This document shows, in pieces, positions 31,372 to 42,507 of a DNA stretch of 64,000 nucleotides; within the stretch, counting starts at the first letter, position 1; each line of letters starts with the position of its first letter. The DNA comes from Larix kaempferi (taxonomy: Eukaryota; Streptophyta; Pinopsida; Pinales; Pinaceae). Both the position numbers and the translations under genes were made by a program. The DNA is taken from positions 2,031,001 through 2,095,000 of the forward strand of contig BSBM01001068.1 in the NCBI GenBank assembly GCA_027924585.1, read 5' to 3'. Under the pieces are notes generated by a model that made no database searches, was not told the DNA's origin, and saw only the letters and a program-made list of their open reading frames with translations.

Positions 31372-31722
31372 ATCTCAGACGTCGCGGAAATAGTAAGTCT
31401 CACAGCAGCAAGTCGCAAGGCAACGGAACCAATTGTTGGTTCAACAACAGGGTTCAAAGCAACGGAAGTGACGTGATCAAGGAGTCATAAGGCAACGGAA
31501 CCAATTGTTCTCCTCGATCTCGCGCGTCGCCGAAATAACAAGTCTCACAACAGCAAGTCGCAAGGCAACGGAACCATTTGTACTCCTCGATCTTGCGCGT
31601 CGCCGAAATAACAAGTCTCACAACAGCAAGTCGCAAGGCAACGGAACCATTTGTACTCCTCGATCTCGCGCGTCACCGAAATAACAAGTCTCACAACAGC
31701 AAGTCGCAAGGCAACGGAACCA
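31372..31722 (-). repeat. 73-bp tandem repeats carrying the element A primer binding site
   Basis: The 13-mer TGGTTCCGTTGCC (minus strand) occurs five times, at 31710-31722, 31637-31649, 31564-31576, 31491-31503 and 31419-31431, at 73, 73, 73 and 72 bp spacing. Three near-identical 73-bp units fill 31504-31722 and a diverged unit covers about 31372-31431. The stretch between (31432-31490) keeps the spacing but not the sequence. Each unit contains a primer site followed by CTTGCGACTTGCTG and a CGACGCGCGAGATCG segment. Confidence 0.85.
31710..31722 (-). other. Primer binding site of element A (tRNA-Glu type)
   Basis: TGGTTCCGTTGCC starts two bases after the LTR end. It complements a tRNA 3' end GGCAACGGAACCA, which from memory fits plant tRNA-Glu. 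Complementarity appears to stop at 13 nt. Confidence 0.65.
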
Positions 31723-31724
31723 TT

Positions 31725-33111
31725 TGTTGGCTGCTTTTTGGACAGACCCGGGTTTGAATGATGCGCAGCAACAAAACCCCTTGGCGCACTGGCCCTCTCG
31801 GCAACGAGCTGCGCAGCAGCTCGAGGTCTCACCCGAAGTGGCTATGGGGGGCTAAGGAATCAGTTTTCCTTAACCTGGGCGACGCGGAGATTGCTCTTCC
31901 CTCCTTGACGATTCCTCTAAGGCGACGGTCTGACCTCTCTTCAGACTTATGAGCGCAACAGCTCTCCAGCTCCTGCTCAGCCAGTGAGCTGCGCGGTACT
32001 TTCCCTCCTGCGCTAGGACCAGTTATCCTCTGCGCGGATATTCTATGCGTAGTTTCACTTGCGTGCTCGGCGCAGCATCAAGTTCTCCTATCGCAACGGC
32101 GACTTCGTCTTACCAATACCTTCTACTCTTAACGATTATAGTTCTTAAGGAAGCTTTACCGCTTTACTCAACACATTCATAAAGATAGTGCAATATTTCT
32201 GTATTTACTGTAATAGACTAAAACAAACAGATAATCACTTCAATCACAGCATCACAACATCAAGAAGTATGGAATCCTTCTCCATGGGGAAAACCACGTC
32301 CACGGGAGTATCTTATATTAACCAGAAAATGATAGACTTATACAATATGCTGCGCACACAGCTGCAGCCTTAGATCTTCCCAGGAAACTCCACGCACACA
32401 GCTGGGATCCCTTCTCTCGATCTACTCTCTTCCTCTCCAGAGGTTACAATAGTTCAGACGTCGCCTCGGACTGTCTGCAACTCAAGGATTAGCTTCACTG
32501 CTAACCCGCTTACTGACTAGTTAGCTATCTGTCTAACCAATGGACTCTATCTCACTAACTAACATCTACCCATTACAATTATTCATATATATAGGTGGCC
32601 ATGGCGGTCGCACCTTTTACAAAACTGTGGGCCTTTCCCAGCAGTAATCCCCAAAAACCCTAACCACGCACATGGCTAGGTGTACTGTAGGCGCCGCTTG
32701 CAGTCATGTCGCCGCTTCCTGCAGACTCCATGAATTCCGGCGCAGCTTACGGGTATGGATGCCTCGTCCTTCGCCTTCAATGCTTTGGTTCGTTGCTCTT
32801 CCTTGATCCGAGCAACCATAACTTCTGTACTTAGCTTTAAATGAGGGTAGCTGAGCCCTCTACTCCATTGCTTCATTGATTATGGTAGCTGGGCTTTCCA
32901 CTCGGCTACCTTCATTCCCTTCTAACGTGCGCGCGAGCTCCGTGATCTCCGGTCCGTGATCCGCGCTGAGCTTCTCCATCTAGCACCGTACTGCACACCG
33001 TCTTCTTCTGTCCCAAAATTGGTGTTTATTCAAAACTTAGCACTCTTCGACACTTGTGCTTTTTCCTCAAAATTCGCAGCTTTTACCATAGCTGCGGCCT
33101 TGGCTCCAACA
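31725..33111 (-). repeat. Element A 5' LTR (1387 bp)
   Basis: Read on the minus strand the LTR starts TGTTGGAG at 33111 and ends CCAACA at 31725, giving short terminal inverted repeats. The primer site follows after two bases and the 3' LTR start is repeated at 1-92. No supported coding sequence is present inside, unlike elements B and C. It joins decayed copia sequence at 33112. Confidence 0.88.
32585..32593 (-). promoter_or_regulatory. TATA box of the element A 5' LTR
   Basis: The minus strand reads CCTATATATATGAA about 520 bp into the LTR, the only strong TATA-like run seen there. Start of the genomic RNA is expected about 30 bp downstream. Confidence 0.5.
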
Positions 33112-33447
33112 AGTTCCATCTATTTTGTTCATGTATTATGGTTGTAAAGATAGATGTAAGTTTAGATTGAGACAGCTACAGTGCGATGTTTCTATCAAAT
33201 AAACCTTCTTATCATGCTAAAATGAAGCATATTGATGTGCAATACCACTTTGTGAGAGATATGATTAAATATAAGAAGGTGCTCCTGGAAATGGTTGGCA
33301 GCTTGATTAATGTTGCAGACTTATTGAAAAATCCTATCAATACTGAGATATCTTGACATAGATAATATATTGGCAATGTTTACTTGAACTTGTTACCCTA
33401 TTAGTCATTGGCCCATTGTTATGCAAAGAAACAAACAAGTGGGAGAA
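33112..33447 (+). pseudogene. Decayed Ty1/copia RNase H tail, first piece
   Basis: The translated sequence keeps fragments of the copia RNase H end such as KMKHIDVQYHFVRDMI and a NVADLL segment, with frame damage. The same region recurs at about 34795-35120 in the second piece. It ends with GTGGGAGAA before an LTR start TGTTGGG, a typical copia purine tract and junction. Element A is inserted at its left edge. Confidence 0.7.
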
Positions 33448-33790
33448 TGTTGGGTATGTGTTATATTCTTTTCGTGTGGGTGTTAGGTGTGTCACCTTGT
33501 GATCCACCACCATTTAGTAATTTAATATATTCTAAATTTTATTTTTTTTTTGGGAGGGGGGTTATTTCTATAAATATGTAATTTAATATGGATTAAGGTA
33601 TTGGGGTCTATATATAATTTGGGTTAATGGATTAGGGTTTTGGATGCCACAAAATACCTATATATTGTATTGTGAATGGTTAAGAAACACAATGAAAAAT
33701 ATAGAGGTGCATCTCTATGTTTTGTTGTCTTTTCCTATCAAGGTTTTCCTGGGTAAATGTCTATGTATTGTGTATGTTACATTGTGTAAT
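33448..33790 (+). repeat. Ty1/copia LTR remnant 1
   Basis: Starts TGTTGGGTATGTGTTATATT after the purine tract and is similar to 35122-35281. It contains a T-rich tract and a TATATATAA run near 33610. The right boundary is approximate: recognisable RT sequence begins near 33812. Confidence 0.55.
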
Positions 33791-33811
33791 ATCTATTTTG
33801 TTGTTGCTTTT

Positions 33812-35121
33812 GACCTTGAAGTAGAGCAGATGGATGTGAAGACATCACTCTTACATGAGTATCTTGAAGAAAAAATCTACATGAAACAACCATAAGTATT
33901 TAGAATAAAGGGAAGGAAAGAGATGGTCTACAATCTAAATAATTCCCTTTATGGTTTAAGGAAATATCCAAGGATGTGCTACCAAAAGTTGAACACATGT
34001 GTCCTTGGATTTGGGTTTGTGAGAAGCAAGGCGATTACTGTGTATATTTAAAGAAGTTTGGTGATCACTTAATTAATATAGTATTGTATGTTGATGACAT
34101 GTTGTTGATTAGAATTTAATAAGGGAGGTGAAATAAAAGCTATCCTCCAAATTTGACATGAACAATCTCGTTGCTACAAACTTCATATTGGAGATGGATA
34201 TTAAAAGAGATAATGCAAACATAAAACTCTATTGGACTCATAGAAAATATCTTGAGATGATACTACAAGTATTTAATATGCATGAAAGTAAGTCGATCAA
34301 GGTCCCTATTCATGTTATAAGTGTAAATTTATCTGTAGATCAATGTCCCAAGACACATGAAGAGGAAAAATACATGTTAGATAGTTCCATATGCTAGTGT
34401 TTCTGGTAGATTGATGTATGAAATGGTATGCACTAGACCAGACATTGCTCATGCAATGGGATTTTTGAATAGATATTTTCCAAAACTAGGAAAGGAGCCT
34501 TGTATAGTTGTAAATGGGGTTTTCATATATTTGCATGGCACCGTAGATTATGCATTCTACTACCAAGGAATACATGGACTAGACATAGTAATAGATATAA
34601 AAGGATATTTTTATGTAGACTAGAATGGAGATCTTGATCGCAGAAGATCTACAAGTGGTTATGTTTTGAACCTATTTGGAGGAGCTATCACTTGGATGAG
34701 CAAGAGACATGTTGTAGTTGCACTATCAACTACATAATTTGAATACATGGTAGCCACCCATGCAAGTAAAGAATTTGTATGTTTCTAGATATTGTGTTTA
34801 GGTAATGGGGTTGTACATAAAGATGTAAGTTTCTAGATTGTGACAATTTCAATGCAATTTTTCTAGAAAAGAAACATGCTTATCATGTTAAAATGAAGCA
34901 TATTGATATGCAATACCACTTTGTGAGAGATATGATTGAAGGCGAGAAGGTGTTGTAGGTAAAGGTTGACATCTTCAATAATGTTGCAGACTCATTGACG
35001 AAGTATGTCAATACTAAGAAGTTCTCTTGGTGTGGAGAATTTATGGACAATGTTTCCTTGAACTCGTGAACCTATTAGTTCTTGGACCATTGTTATGCAA
35101 AGAAAAAAAAGAGTGGGAGAA
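33812..35121 (+). pseudogene. Decayed Ty1/copia RT and RNase H, second piece
   Basis: Fragments in several frames match the copia RT-RNase H order: QMDVKTSLLHEYLEE near 33828, a SLYGLRK segment near 33948, a YVDDML-like stretch near 34088, TRPDIAH near 34435, and the RSTSGY and KMKHIDMQYH segments. Many stops and small frameshifts are present, so it cannot be functional. Gag, protease and integrase are missing between the LTR at 33448 and this RT start, so an internal deletion has occurred. It is clearly older than elements A, B and C. Confidence 0.75.
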
Positions 35122-35281
35122 TGTTGGGTATGTGTTATATTATTTGCATGTGGGAATGGGGTACATCACTTTATCATCCAATTCCATCTAGTGATTAAAT
35201 TTATTCTAAAATAGCAAATTTTTTGTTTTTTTTAAATATGTAATTTAATCTCGGTTAAGGGATTGGGTTGTATATCTAATC
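35122..35281 (+). repeat. Ty1/copia LTR remnant 2, truncated
   Basis: Begins TGTTGGGTATGTGTTATATT directly after GAGTGGGAGAA. Similarity to remnant 1 runs to about 35281 and then stops abruptly, suggesting truncation. Confidence 0.6.
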
Positions 35282-36403
35282 CGGGGCTGTGCAAGCTAAT
35301 GAGGGTCACTTTTGGCACGTTAGATGCAATAGAAAACTGAAAAATAAGGAATCCCTCAACTTACTTGGTTTTTTTGAGATACTTACATGAGATATCTTGC
35401 ATCGAGTAAAAAATATGAAACGTAAGAAATTTAGTCACGTTTCCGAATATATAAGTTTTAAATATAGAAAATTTACATAACTATGTCAAATTTCATTTTT
35501 TCTAACAGTCACTTTTTTTTTGGCAAATGATAAGGTATATGTTTTTGTGGGTGCAGCCTTTCAGTGCCTTAATGATGGTTTTGGGCTACAAAAATTGGTA
35601 GACATGTATAGAACCCGTAGCACTAGTGCAGCACGATTTTTCCAAAATTAAATGTTTAATTTTTAATTATGTAAGTGATCAAACCTTGAGAACGGTACGT
35701 CAAATGTGGGTGTAGCCTTTGAATGCCTTAATGCAGTTATTTCGACTTGTATTTTTTATAGCACGTAGAGGTCGGTGTCTTCTAATGCAGTATACAATTT
35801 AAAAAAAAAATGGTTGTGAAATGAAAAGGTTACGGAATAAACACTAATAGTGTGTTTTTTTACTTAAGGAGTGATGGCACAAGAAAATTAGGAAATAAAT
35901 AGAAAATCTCAATATTTTTTTTTTAAAAGTACATATTTGGAATCTGCATAAAAAATGTTATCTATGCCTAAAATTTCGTCAATAATGGTCATGTATGTCA
36001 TGCTATAGAGAGCGGTGAAAAATAAGCATATTGAGAAAAATGGTGGAAATGTCTAATTAGCTATGGTTCAGTAAATTCCATACCACGGGTTTGGTAAGTC
36101 TGAACCAATCACAGAGGACTGTGGATGACATGTGGGCATGGGAGGAGTGGGTGATTAGATGCTCAAGAACCCTTGCGTGTTATATTTAAATTCAAATAAT
36201 GCACGTGTGTTATAGTTAAATTCAAATATTTTGGTTGGCGTGCTTAATGTTAGACGAAACGCGAGCATGTTTCTTCTATAAAAAACGGGCGTGTTTTGTA
36301 TATACATAACGTGAGCGCATTATTAACTTCACAAATTTATGTTTTTAAGTGTTGGATGGATATAAAGGGGGTGAGAGAGAGAAGATACATACCAGAGGGG
36401 GGG
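35282..36403. other. AT-rich region without recognised genes
   Basis: No coding sequence or RNA gene is supported. An imperfect direct repeat is visible: GTGGGTGCAGCCTTTCAGTG near 35549 and GTGGGTGTAGCCTTTGAATG near 35706, each followed by CCTTAATG. Further repeats of a TTATA(G/T)TTAAATTCAAATA type occur near 36181 and 36212. Confidence 0.5.
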
Positions 36404-36610
36404 AATGATGATGAAGATGGTGATGAAGATGATGATGATGATGAATATGATCAGATGAAGATGACGATGATGATGATGAAGATGAAGATGATGGTGATGA
36501 TGAGGATGATGATGATGATGATAAAGAAGAGGATGATGATGATGATGATGATTGGCGATCATCATCATCATCATCATCCTCATAATCATCATCATCCTCA
36601 TGTTCATATG

Positions 36611-36658
<48 letters not shown>

Positions 36659-36780
36659 CATCCTCCTCCTCATCATCATCCTCATAATCATCATCATCCC
36701 CATATCCATCATCATCATCATCATCATCATCATATTCATCATCATCATCATCATCATCATTATCATCATCATCATCATAT

Positions 36781-36841
<61 letters not shown>

Positions 36842-37076
36842 TATCATCATCGTCATCGCCCTCTTCCTCATCGTCATCGTCATCATCATCAACATATTAA
36901 TTATGATATTCATCATCATCATCATCATCATCTCCACGACAACGATGATGATGATGATGATGATGATGGTGATGATGTGATGATGATAATGAAGACGACG
37001 ATGATGACGACAATGATGATGATGATGATGATGATGATGATGTGGTGATGACGATAATGAAGAGGACGACGACGAA

Positions 37077-37113
<37 letters not shown>

Positions 37114-37218
37114 GTGATGAAGATGATAGTGATGAGGATGATGATGATGATGACGATGACGACGATGATGATGATGATGATGATGATGATGAAGATCATG
37201 ATGATGATGAATATGGTG

Positions 37219-37250
<32 letters not shown>

Positions 37251-37283
37251 GATGACAAAGATGATGATGATGACGATGATGAC
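36404..37283. repeat. GAT/ATC trinucleotide microsatellite with two strand switches
   Basis: The plus strand is GAT-rich at 36404-36554, ATC-rich at about 36556-36935, and GAT-rich again at about 36941-37283. The switches lie at GATTGGCGATC and at CTCCACGACAACG. Interruptions are scattered point changes. Long His-, Met- or Ile-rich frames across it on both strands are translation of the triplet and are not genes. Element C starts exactly at its right edge. Confidence 0.92.
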
Positions 37284-38052
37284 TGTTGACACCAGGTCTG
37301 AGGAAAATTGAAATTTTTGCTAAAAGGCCCTAAGAGAAAGAATCATCACAAAAAAGGGTTGAGTTGAAAGTTTTTTTTATAAAAGAATAGAAGAAAAACC
37401 CATATGTATAAAGTTCGCCAGCAAATATAATGTAAAGGTTAAACCCCGGTCAGGTTTCGTCGGCGGAGATAGCATAGATCCAAATCAACGGTCCATATTA
37501 ACCCCGCGTCGCCAATGTGATCGTCAACAAACGGTGGAGGGTGGTAGCGGACATGATACCACCAAGGCACGTGTCCCATTTTCATTCATCCGCGCTTGGA
37601 GAAAGTGGTATCGGAAACCACTATAACACCGCGCGGAACCACCCATTACAGAAAGGTGAAAAGATATCTTACGTGGCAAGGTGGGACCTAACAGGTGGCG
37701 AACAAAGAATGGATTGATAAAGCCGTGGCACGTGGCACTATACTTTGCATGGATCGGAAGGCCAATACATGCTTCAATCGAATCAACGGCCAGCGTTTCA
37801 TCCGCGGCCAGGAATATGTGCGCTGGATATAAAGGAAAGCGGTCGCGGAGAATAAACCACCTTAACAGGTGTCAGCAGATGGTGTATCCGCGCGAGTAGC
37901 AAACCGGAAAAGGAAACCGCTTTTTCGATCGCGGATACCGCCGGTGCAATAAAGAAGGACAAGATCTGACGGTTCAAAATAATAGTTCAAAGATCAATGG
38001 TTGGAGACGACCCACGTTCATAAAGGTGCAAGGAGGTTATTCTAAAAAGGCT

Positions 38053-38060
38053 TATATAAA
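38053..38060 (+). promoter_or_regulatory. First TATA box, element C LTR 1
   Basis: TATATAAA in the context GGCTTATATAAAAAG lies 178 bp before the LTR gene ATG. It is conserved at 49366-49373 and 60681-60688. A donor-like ACAG|GTAGGG lies about 110 bp downstream. Confidence 0.62.
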
Positions 38061-38230
38061 AAGAAAGGGCTCCACATAACGGCATTTTGTATGTGTCGTT
38101 ATCCTGGAGAGCTCCGAAGACTGGTGGAAGCCGGCGATTGCGACAGAAGGCGAAAAGCAAGCATTTACAGGTAGGGTCTGGTGACCTGTCACTCTCTTTA
38201 AACGGAATTTTGTTTAAAAGAAGCATTTAG

Positions 38231-41200
38231 ATGGAGACTGTACAAGATATAGACGTTTTTAGGTCAAAAGATGCCCTAGAAGACAGAGATGAAGATGTTT
38301 TCGATACCCTTATTAGGTTCCCGGTCTCCGATGTAAAAGTGAAGTTATCTGAGCTATTAAAAGAGGGTATAGACCCGCATAGAGTTCACCAGTCATCTCT
38401 GATAGCTTTTTGCCCTGAACAGTTTCCTGTTTTCCCAGAATTCGTCTCCTGGTGTGCTGAAAACTATTCACGGGAAGAAAGAGTTGTTTTAAACAGCCAG
38501 AAAACTAGAGCCATTTGCAAAATTGAGCTAGCCGAAGTGATTAGAGCCCTAGAAATAGATTTGCCTCAAACCCTCGACCCTGAAGTTTTTTCTGAAGTGT
38601 CGATTATTGAAAATTTTCACCACGCTTCTCAGAGTGATAGGGAAGTGTTTTTGTCGACGTGTTTCAGACCAGAAACTAGCCTTTCTGAACTCCCTTACCC
38701 TTTAGATATCAACCTTTTTAATGAGAATACCCAGTTGGTCTTGACACTGTTGGCCGTAGTTTTAGGGTTAGATTCGGATTTGTATATAACTGAGTTTCAA
38801 TTGAGTTTATTGTACAGAATAAGTATAGTCCAGTCGGGAATTGACGAAAGTCAAATTCGCCGACTAAATTTTGAAGCTTTCATAGCCGAAAGAATGCATG
38901 ACCAGATGGTCAATTTTTCCACGCACAGACATTTCAGGTTTCAAGCATTTTTAATGAAAATGATTATGGTATCCAGCCAGGAATAATTACAGTTCCCAGA
39001 GATTGTTTTCGCAACTCCACTGGAAAACAATATTTTCAATTTCATCAATTACATGCTCTCGACGATCTTTAAGATGATTTTCGAAAAAAGTCTGCCTAGG
39101 GTATTGCCAGAAATGTAGGTATCAATGCAACTGAATACAGAGTATGCTACAGGAGACTGGTTTTTATCAAAAGATAGTACAGTGGTCAGATTGTATGGAT
39201 TCAAGCATAAACCCTATGTGCTACCAACATTCCTCACCTTGAGGATTTTTGCCTTGGAGTTTTTAAGACATAAATTGATTGTAGAGGATAACAATTTTTT
39301 AGTCCACAGACAAGCAACGGACATTAAATACCCTTTCACATTAGGTCCGTTTACAATAAAGAATAAGAACGCTGCTGTATATATAGAGAAATTGTTAAAA
39401 GACATGAATTTTGAGACAGACGCAGCCTTGGAATATGACCCATTAAATATCATATCCAAAAGAAGAATTGAGCATCGTATTAAGGCTCTGAATCATCAAA
39501 CTGTTGAAGGGATGGCAGACAGAGCCAACTGGCTCGAATACAAAGAAGAAATTATCCCAGACAAGTCCGACAAAGAAAGGTCATTGGAAGAAGCAATGGC
39601 AGAAACAGAAAGCGAAATCAATACCGCATTAGTGGGGTCCAAAAGACCTATACAAGACATTATGATCATTGATGATGAAGAGACAGAAAAAGGAAAACGA
39701 TTGAAGACTGATGAGTCACAGGAATTGACAACCATTTCAGAAGAAGCAAAAGCTACAGAAAATGAAATACCAGAGGTTACAGTGAGGGAATACAATATTG
39801 AAGAGACCCTTGTAGGGGATGATGTAAATAGACCCAAAAATTTCATGGACGTATTTAATGAACATAGTAAAAACAAACAGGAATCCGCGAAACAAACAAG
39901 TCTATTGTTTCCAAAGGTCAGAAATATATCGAATAATGAAGTAAGCTTATTCACCAGCAGGAACATCAAAGAAAATTCTTTAAAATTTTCAGTTGTGACC
40001 AAAAACAAGATCTCAGAGATGAGTGTGGATTTGTCAAAGATAAATGCCCCTGACAAAATTTTGTTACATAGACAAGCTGGAGAGGTTATATACTCCGACT
40101 ATTTGGGGGCCACATTGAGAGCAGACAAACTAAAGAATTCAGTAGAAAAATTAAATAATCAGTTGAGGCAAGAAAAGGCAGAGAATAAGTCTCGACAACA
40201 TCAAATTAAGAAGCTGCAAATGGACTTAACTAATAAAGATGGAGCTGCGGCTACCAAACTGCTCCAGGAGAAGGAAGAAGTGATTTTAACATTGAGACGA
40301 AAGTTAAAAATCCCAGATGCTGTACTCATTCAAGGTGCAGAATTGACTATATTAGAAAAAGAGAAAGAAGAGTTATATAACGAAGTCAATGATGTCACAG
40401 CTAAGTTGTTAAAGCTGTCTGACGAAAAGGACTATTGGTAAAAAGAAAGGTTCATTTTGGAAGAACAGTTGGCAACAGCGAGAAAACAATTAACAGAGAG
40501 CAGTCAGCAGCAGGTACAGGCAGGCCCAGAAGAGGATAAGAATGGTGTAGATGGGATTTTGCAGGCAATGTCACAAATAAGTTTAAAGGATAATGAAATC
40601 AAATTGTTGAAAGCAGAAATACAAAAATTAAAAGAGGAAAATGAAGCAAAAGAAAAAGAAATAAAAACTTTGCAAGCAAATAATCAGGAATTGAGCAGTA
40701 ATAATAAAGGATTGGCTGCTCATGCAACAGGACAAGCTGCTATGCAGGGATGTAAACATATGGTGTGGGACCAGATCATCAAAGAAGTTGAAAAAATTAG
40801 GCCATATCTGGATTATATAAGGGTTAAGGAAAAGGTAGCCAAAGATGCCTTCGACAGTTGCCGAGCAGTCAGGGAAGGGTTAAATAGAAAACCGAAAGAA
40901 ATAGCCCAGAGAGCAATTACATTTTTAAATAGTTTATCCGAGGCAGACCTGACAGCCATGAGTATAACAAACAGAATTTCTGTCATCACTTGGGCCAGAA
41001 GGATCTTGGGCAAATACTCACATATCGAAAACATCGAGGCCAAAGCAGGAGAAATAAGGAAAGAAGTAATCCAGTTCAAAAAGCAATTTGACAAGTTAGT
41101 GAACAAGGGATTCCCAGCTTTCTGGAACGAAAATAATGAATTAATTCCTCCAGCTGATTATAAAAGATTACTGTTTGATATCAGGATGGATCACCGAAAA

Positions 41201-41437
41201 TTCCAGCAGATAGATCACATGCTCACAGGAAAAATTCTAATGGAGAAAATGTCAGGGGAATTTGAAATTTTAAATATGCTGATTTTAACTTGCGCAAACC
41301 TTCTCCCTATTTCTTATGCAGGTCATATCGAGATGCGAGTCTTGGTGAAAGAAATGACAAATTATGACCTACCCACGGCTGACCAGTGGAATTATGTAGA
41401 GAAGTACGGAAAGACTAGATATTCTGTTCATACTTAA
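38231..41437 (+). pseudogene. LTR-encoded coiled-coil protein of element C, LTR 1 copy, three stops
   Basis: The frame from ATG 38231 to TAA 41435-41437 is 1068 codons. It is interrupted by TAA at 38984, TAG at 39116 and TAA at 40439, each a single substitution relative to LTR 2. The N-terminal 400 residues look globular and helical, with a PEQFP...ERVV...SQK segment near 62-91 and a GDWFLS...R...KPYVLP segment at 308-332. An acidic linker follows at about 440-600, then a strong coiled coil at about 640-850 and a globular C-terminal domain at about 860-1068. Two blocks correspond to the element B LTR protein, so the families share this gene. No catalytic, membrane or retroviral structural motif is visible and the function is unknown. 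Confidence 0.85.
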
Positions 41438-41452
41438 ATGCATTTGAAATTC

Positions 41453-41510
41453 TTGCCATGTGGCAAAAATGATGATATCCAAAAGTCTTGCCAAGTGGCA
41501 AAAAAGACTT
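41453..41510 (+). repeat. Twin TTGCCA-TGGCAA palindromes after the LTR gene
   Basis: TTGCCATGTGGCAA (41453-41466) and TTGCCAAGTGGCAA (41488-41501) lie within 50 bp of the stop codon. The second is extended by AAGTC and GACTT flanks into a longer interrupted stem, followed by a T-rich run. They are retained in LTR 2 at the +11313 offset. They could mark 3' end formation or be protein-binding sites. Confidence 0.6.
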
Positions 41511-41599
41511 TTTATTTTAAATTTGTAATATTATTTGAAAGACAGTTATGGGTTACTCGAAGACAGTTATCTTTAGTTAAATATTTTTAATTATTAGTT

Positions 41600-41646
41600 A
41601 GAAGAAGCAGTTATGTGGAGCTTCTTCTGAAAATTTTGTATAAAAA
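41600..41646 (+). promoter_or_regulatory. Second TATA box of element C LTR 1 with adjacent inverted repeat
   Basis: AGAAGAAGC (41600-41608) and GCTTCTTCT (41620-41628) are perfect complements, followed by TGTATAAAAAAC with the TATA core at 41639-41646. AATAAA at 41719-41724 follows within about 80 bp, which fits a short R region. This would be the promoter for gag-pol RNA. Confidence 0.5.
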
Positions 41647-42338
41647 ACAATGGAGGTCATTGTTTGAAGGGGTTGGAAAATTTTTGAGAAACAAGTATGT
41701 TTTGAAGTTTATTTTTGAAATAAAGGCAGTACAGTGATGATACCTATCTTTTGATACAGAGATTCATGAGTTAATCAGTCTTGCAGTCTGTTATTTTCCT
41801 TATCCTTATATGTGCATGTTTATCTTCTTCGTTATATCTCCCATGGTGTTTTTCTTCTATATTTAAATGAACATTTGAAATAACTTGAGATTCATACTGG
41901 TTATGCCTCATTTTATCTGCATTTAAATATCCATTTTATTCTCCAAAGTTGACAATAGATTTATCCTGGACGGATACCTGTTGTTGATGGAATGTCTTTA
42001 CTTCTTTCTATGCCGCCTGAAAAATCAAATTGACTGTAACATGATTACTATCTTGCCTCTGTGAAAATCTTTATGGTGAAAATCTCTTGCTGGTTTATTA
42101 TACATTTTGAAGGCTTTGACTCCATGCCCAATGTTTCTTGTTTACCTTTTCGACCAGAAAATATCTTTTGAGAAGTTTTAAGGAAACCTTTGTATATTTT
42201 AGCCTTCATATATATATCCTGAGAGAGCCCTCTCTGGTAGAGAAAATGGCTAGTTCTTCTACCTAAAGCTTGGTTTGAAATAGGTTACCTTAGGTCTTAT
42301 TTTCTTACAACCGGAATAAAATCTAAGTGCTAACATTT

Positions 42339-42356
42339 TGGCGCCGTTGCCGGGGA
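42339..42356 (+). other. Primer binding site of element C, unit 1 (tRNA-Asp type)
   Basis: TGGCGCCGTTGCCGGGGA begins three bases after the LTR end. From memory it is an 18-nt complement to the 3' end of plant tRNA-Asp. Confidence 0.85.
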
Positions 42357-42507
42357 ACGAAAGTGAAATTTTCCCTGGGAGAAACGACAAAGAAAGCTCA
42401 AATTTCTTGGGCAAGGAAGTTTGAAACAAGTTGGTTGTAGATATTGCCCTGGCGACTTCACTTGTGACAGTTTTTAGAATTTTTGAGAGTAAGTTGAGAA
42501 AGACATT

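Larger units (their letters stand above)
1..33111 (-). mobile_element. Element A: Ty3/gypsy LTR retrotransposon, interrupted by element B
   Basis: Read on the minus strand from 33111 downward, the order is 5' LTR (31725-33111), primer binding site array, a 161-codon frame, gag-pol (30819-24737), spacer with a TATA box, accessory ORF (2762-105), a short purine tract and the start of the 3' LTR (92 to before position 1). The first 90 bases of the window repeat 33020-33109 almost exactly, which identifies the second LTR. Element B (2846-23987) lies inside A, so the A internal region without B is about 10.5 kb. The RT and integrase order is that of Ty3/gypsy and no chromodomain is visible after integrase, so A is not an obvious chromovirus. 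The outer target duplication cannot be checked because the 3' LTR leaves the window. Confidence 0.88.
37284..42335 (+). repeat. Element C LTR 1 (5052 bp)
   Basis: Layout: about 750 bp of moderately GC-rich sequence without a gene, a TATA box (38053), the LTR gene (38231-41437), two palindromes (41453-41510), a 9-bp inverted repeat and second TATA box (41600-41646), AATAAA (41719) and a 600-bp R/U5-like tail with another AATAAA near 42315, ending GCTAACA. It has many private differences where LTRs 2 and 3 agree. Confidence 0.92.

Noticed and set aside
31372-31722. Regular repeats that could suggest a CRISPR array
   Set aside because: The units are contiguous 73-bp tandem copies with no unique spacers, in a plant retrotransposon next to an LTR.
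36296-37048. Long His-rich, Met-rich and Ile-rich frames on both strands
   Set aside because: They are translations of the GAT/ATC triplet block in successive frames and have no independent support.
39496-40056. 186-codon antisense frame within the LTR gene of element C, conserved in all three LTRs
   Set aside because: It is the reverse complement of the Glu/Lys/Ser-rich coding strand, which naturally lacks antisense stops; conservation follows from LTR identity.
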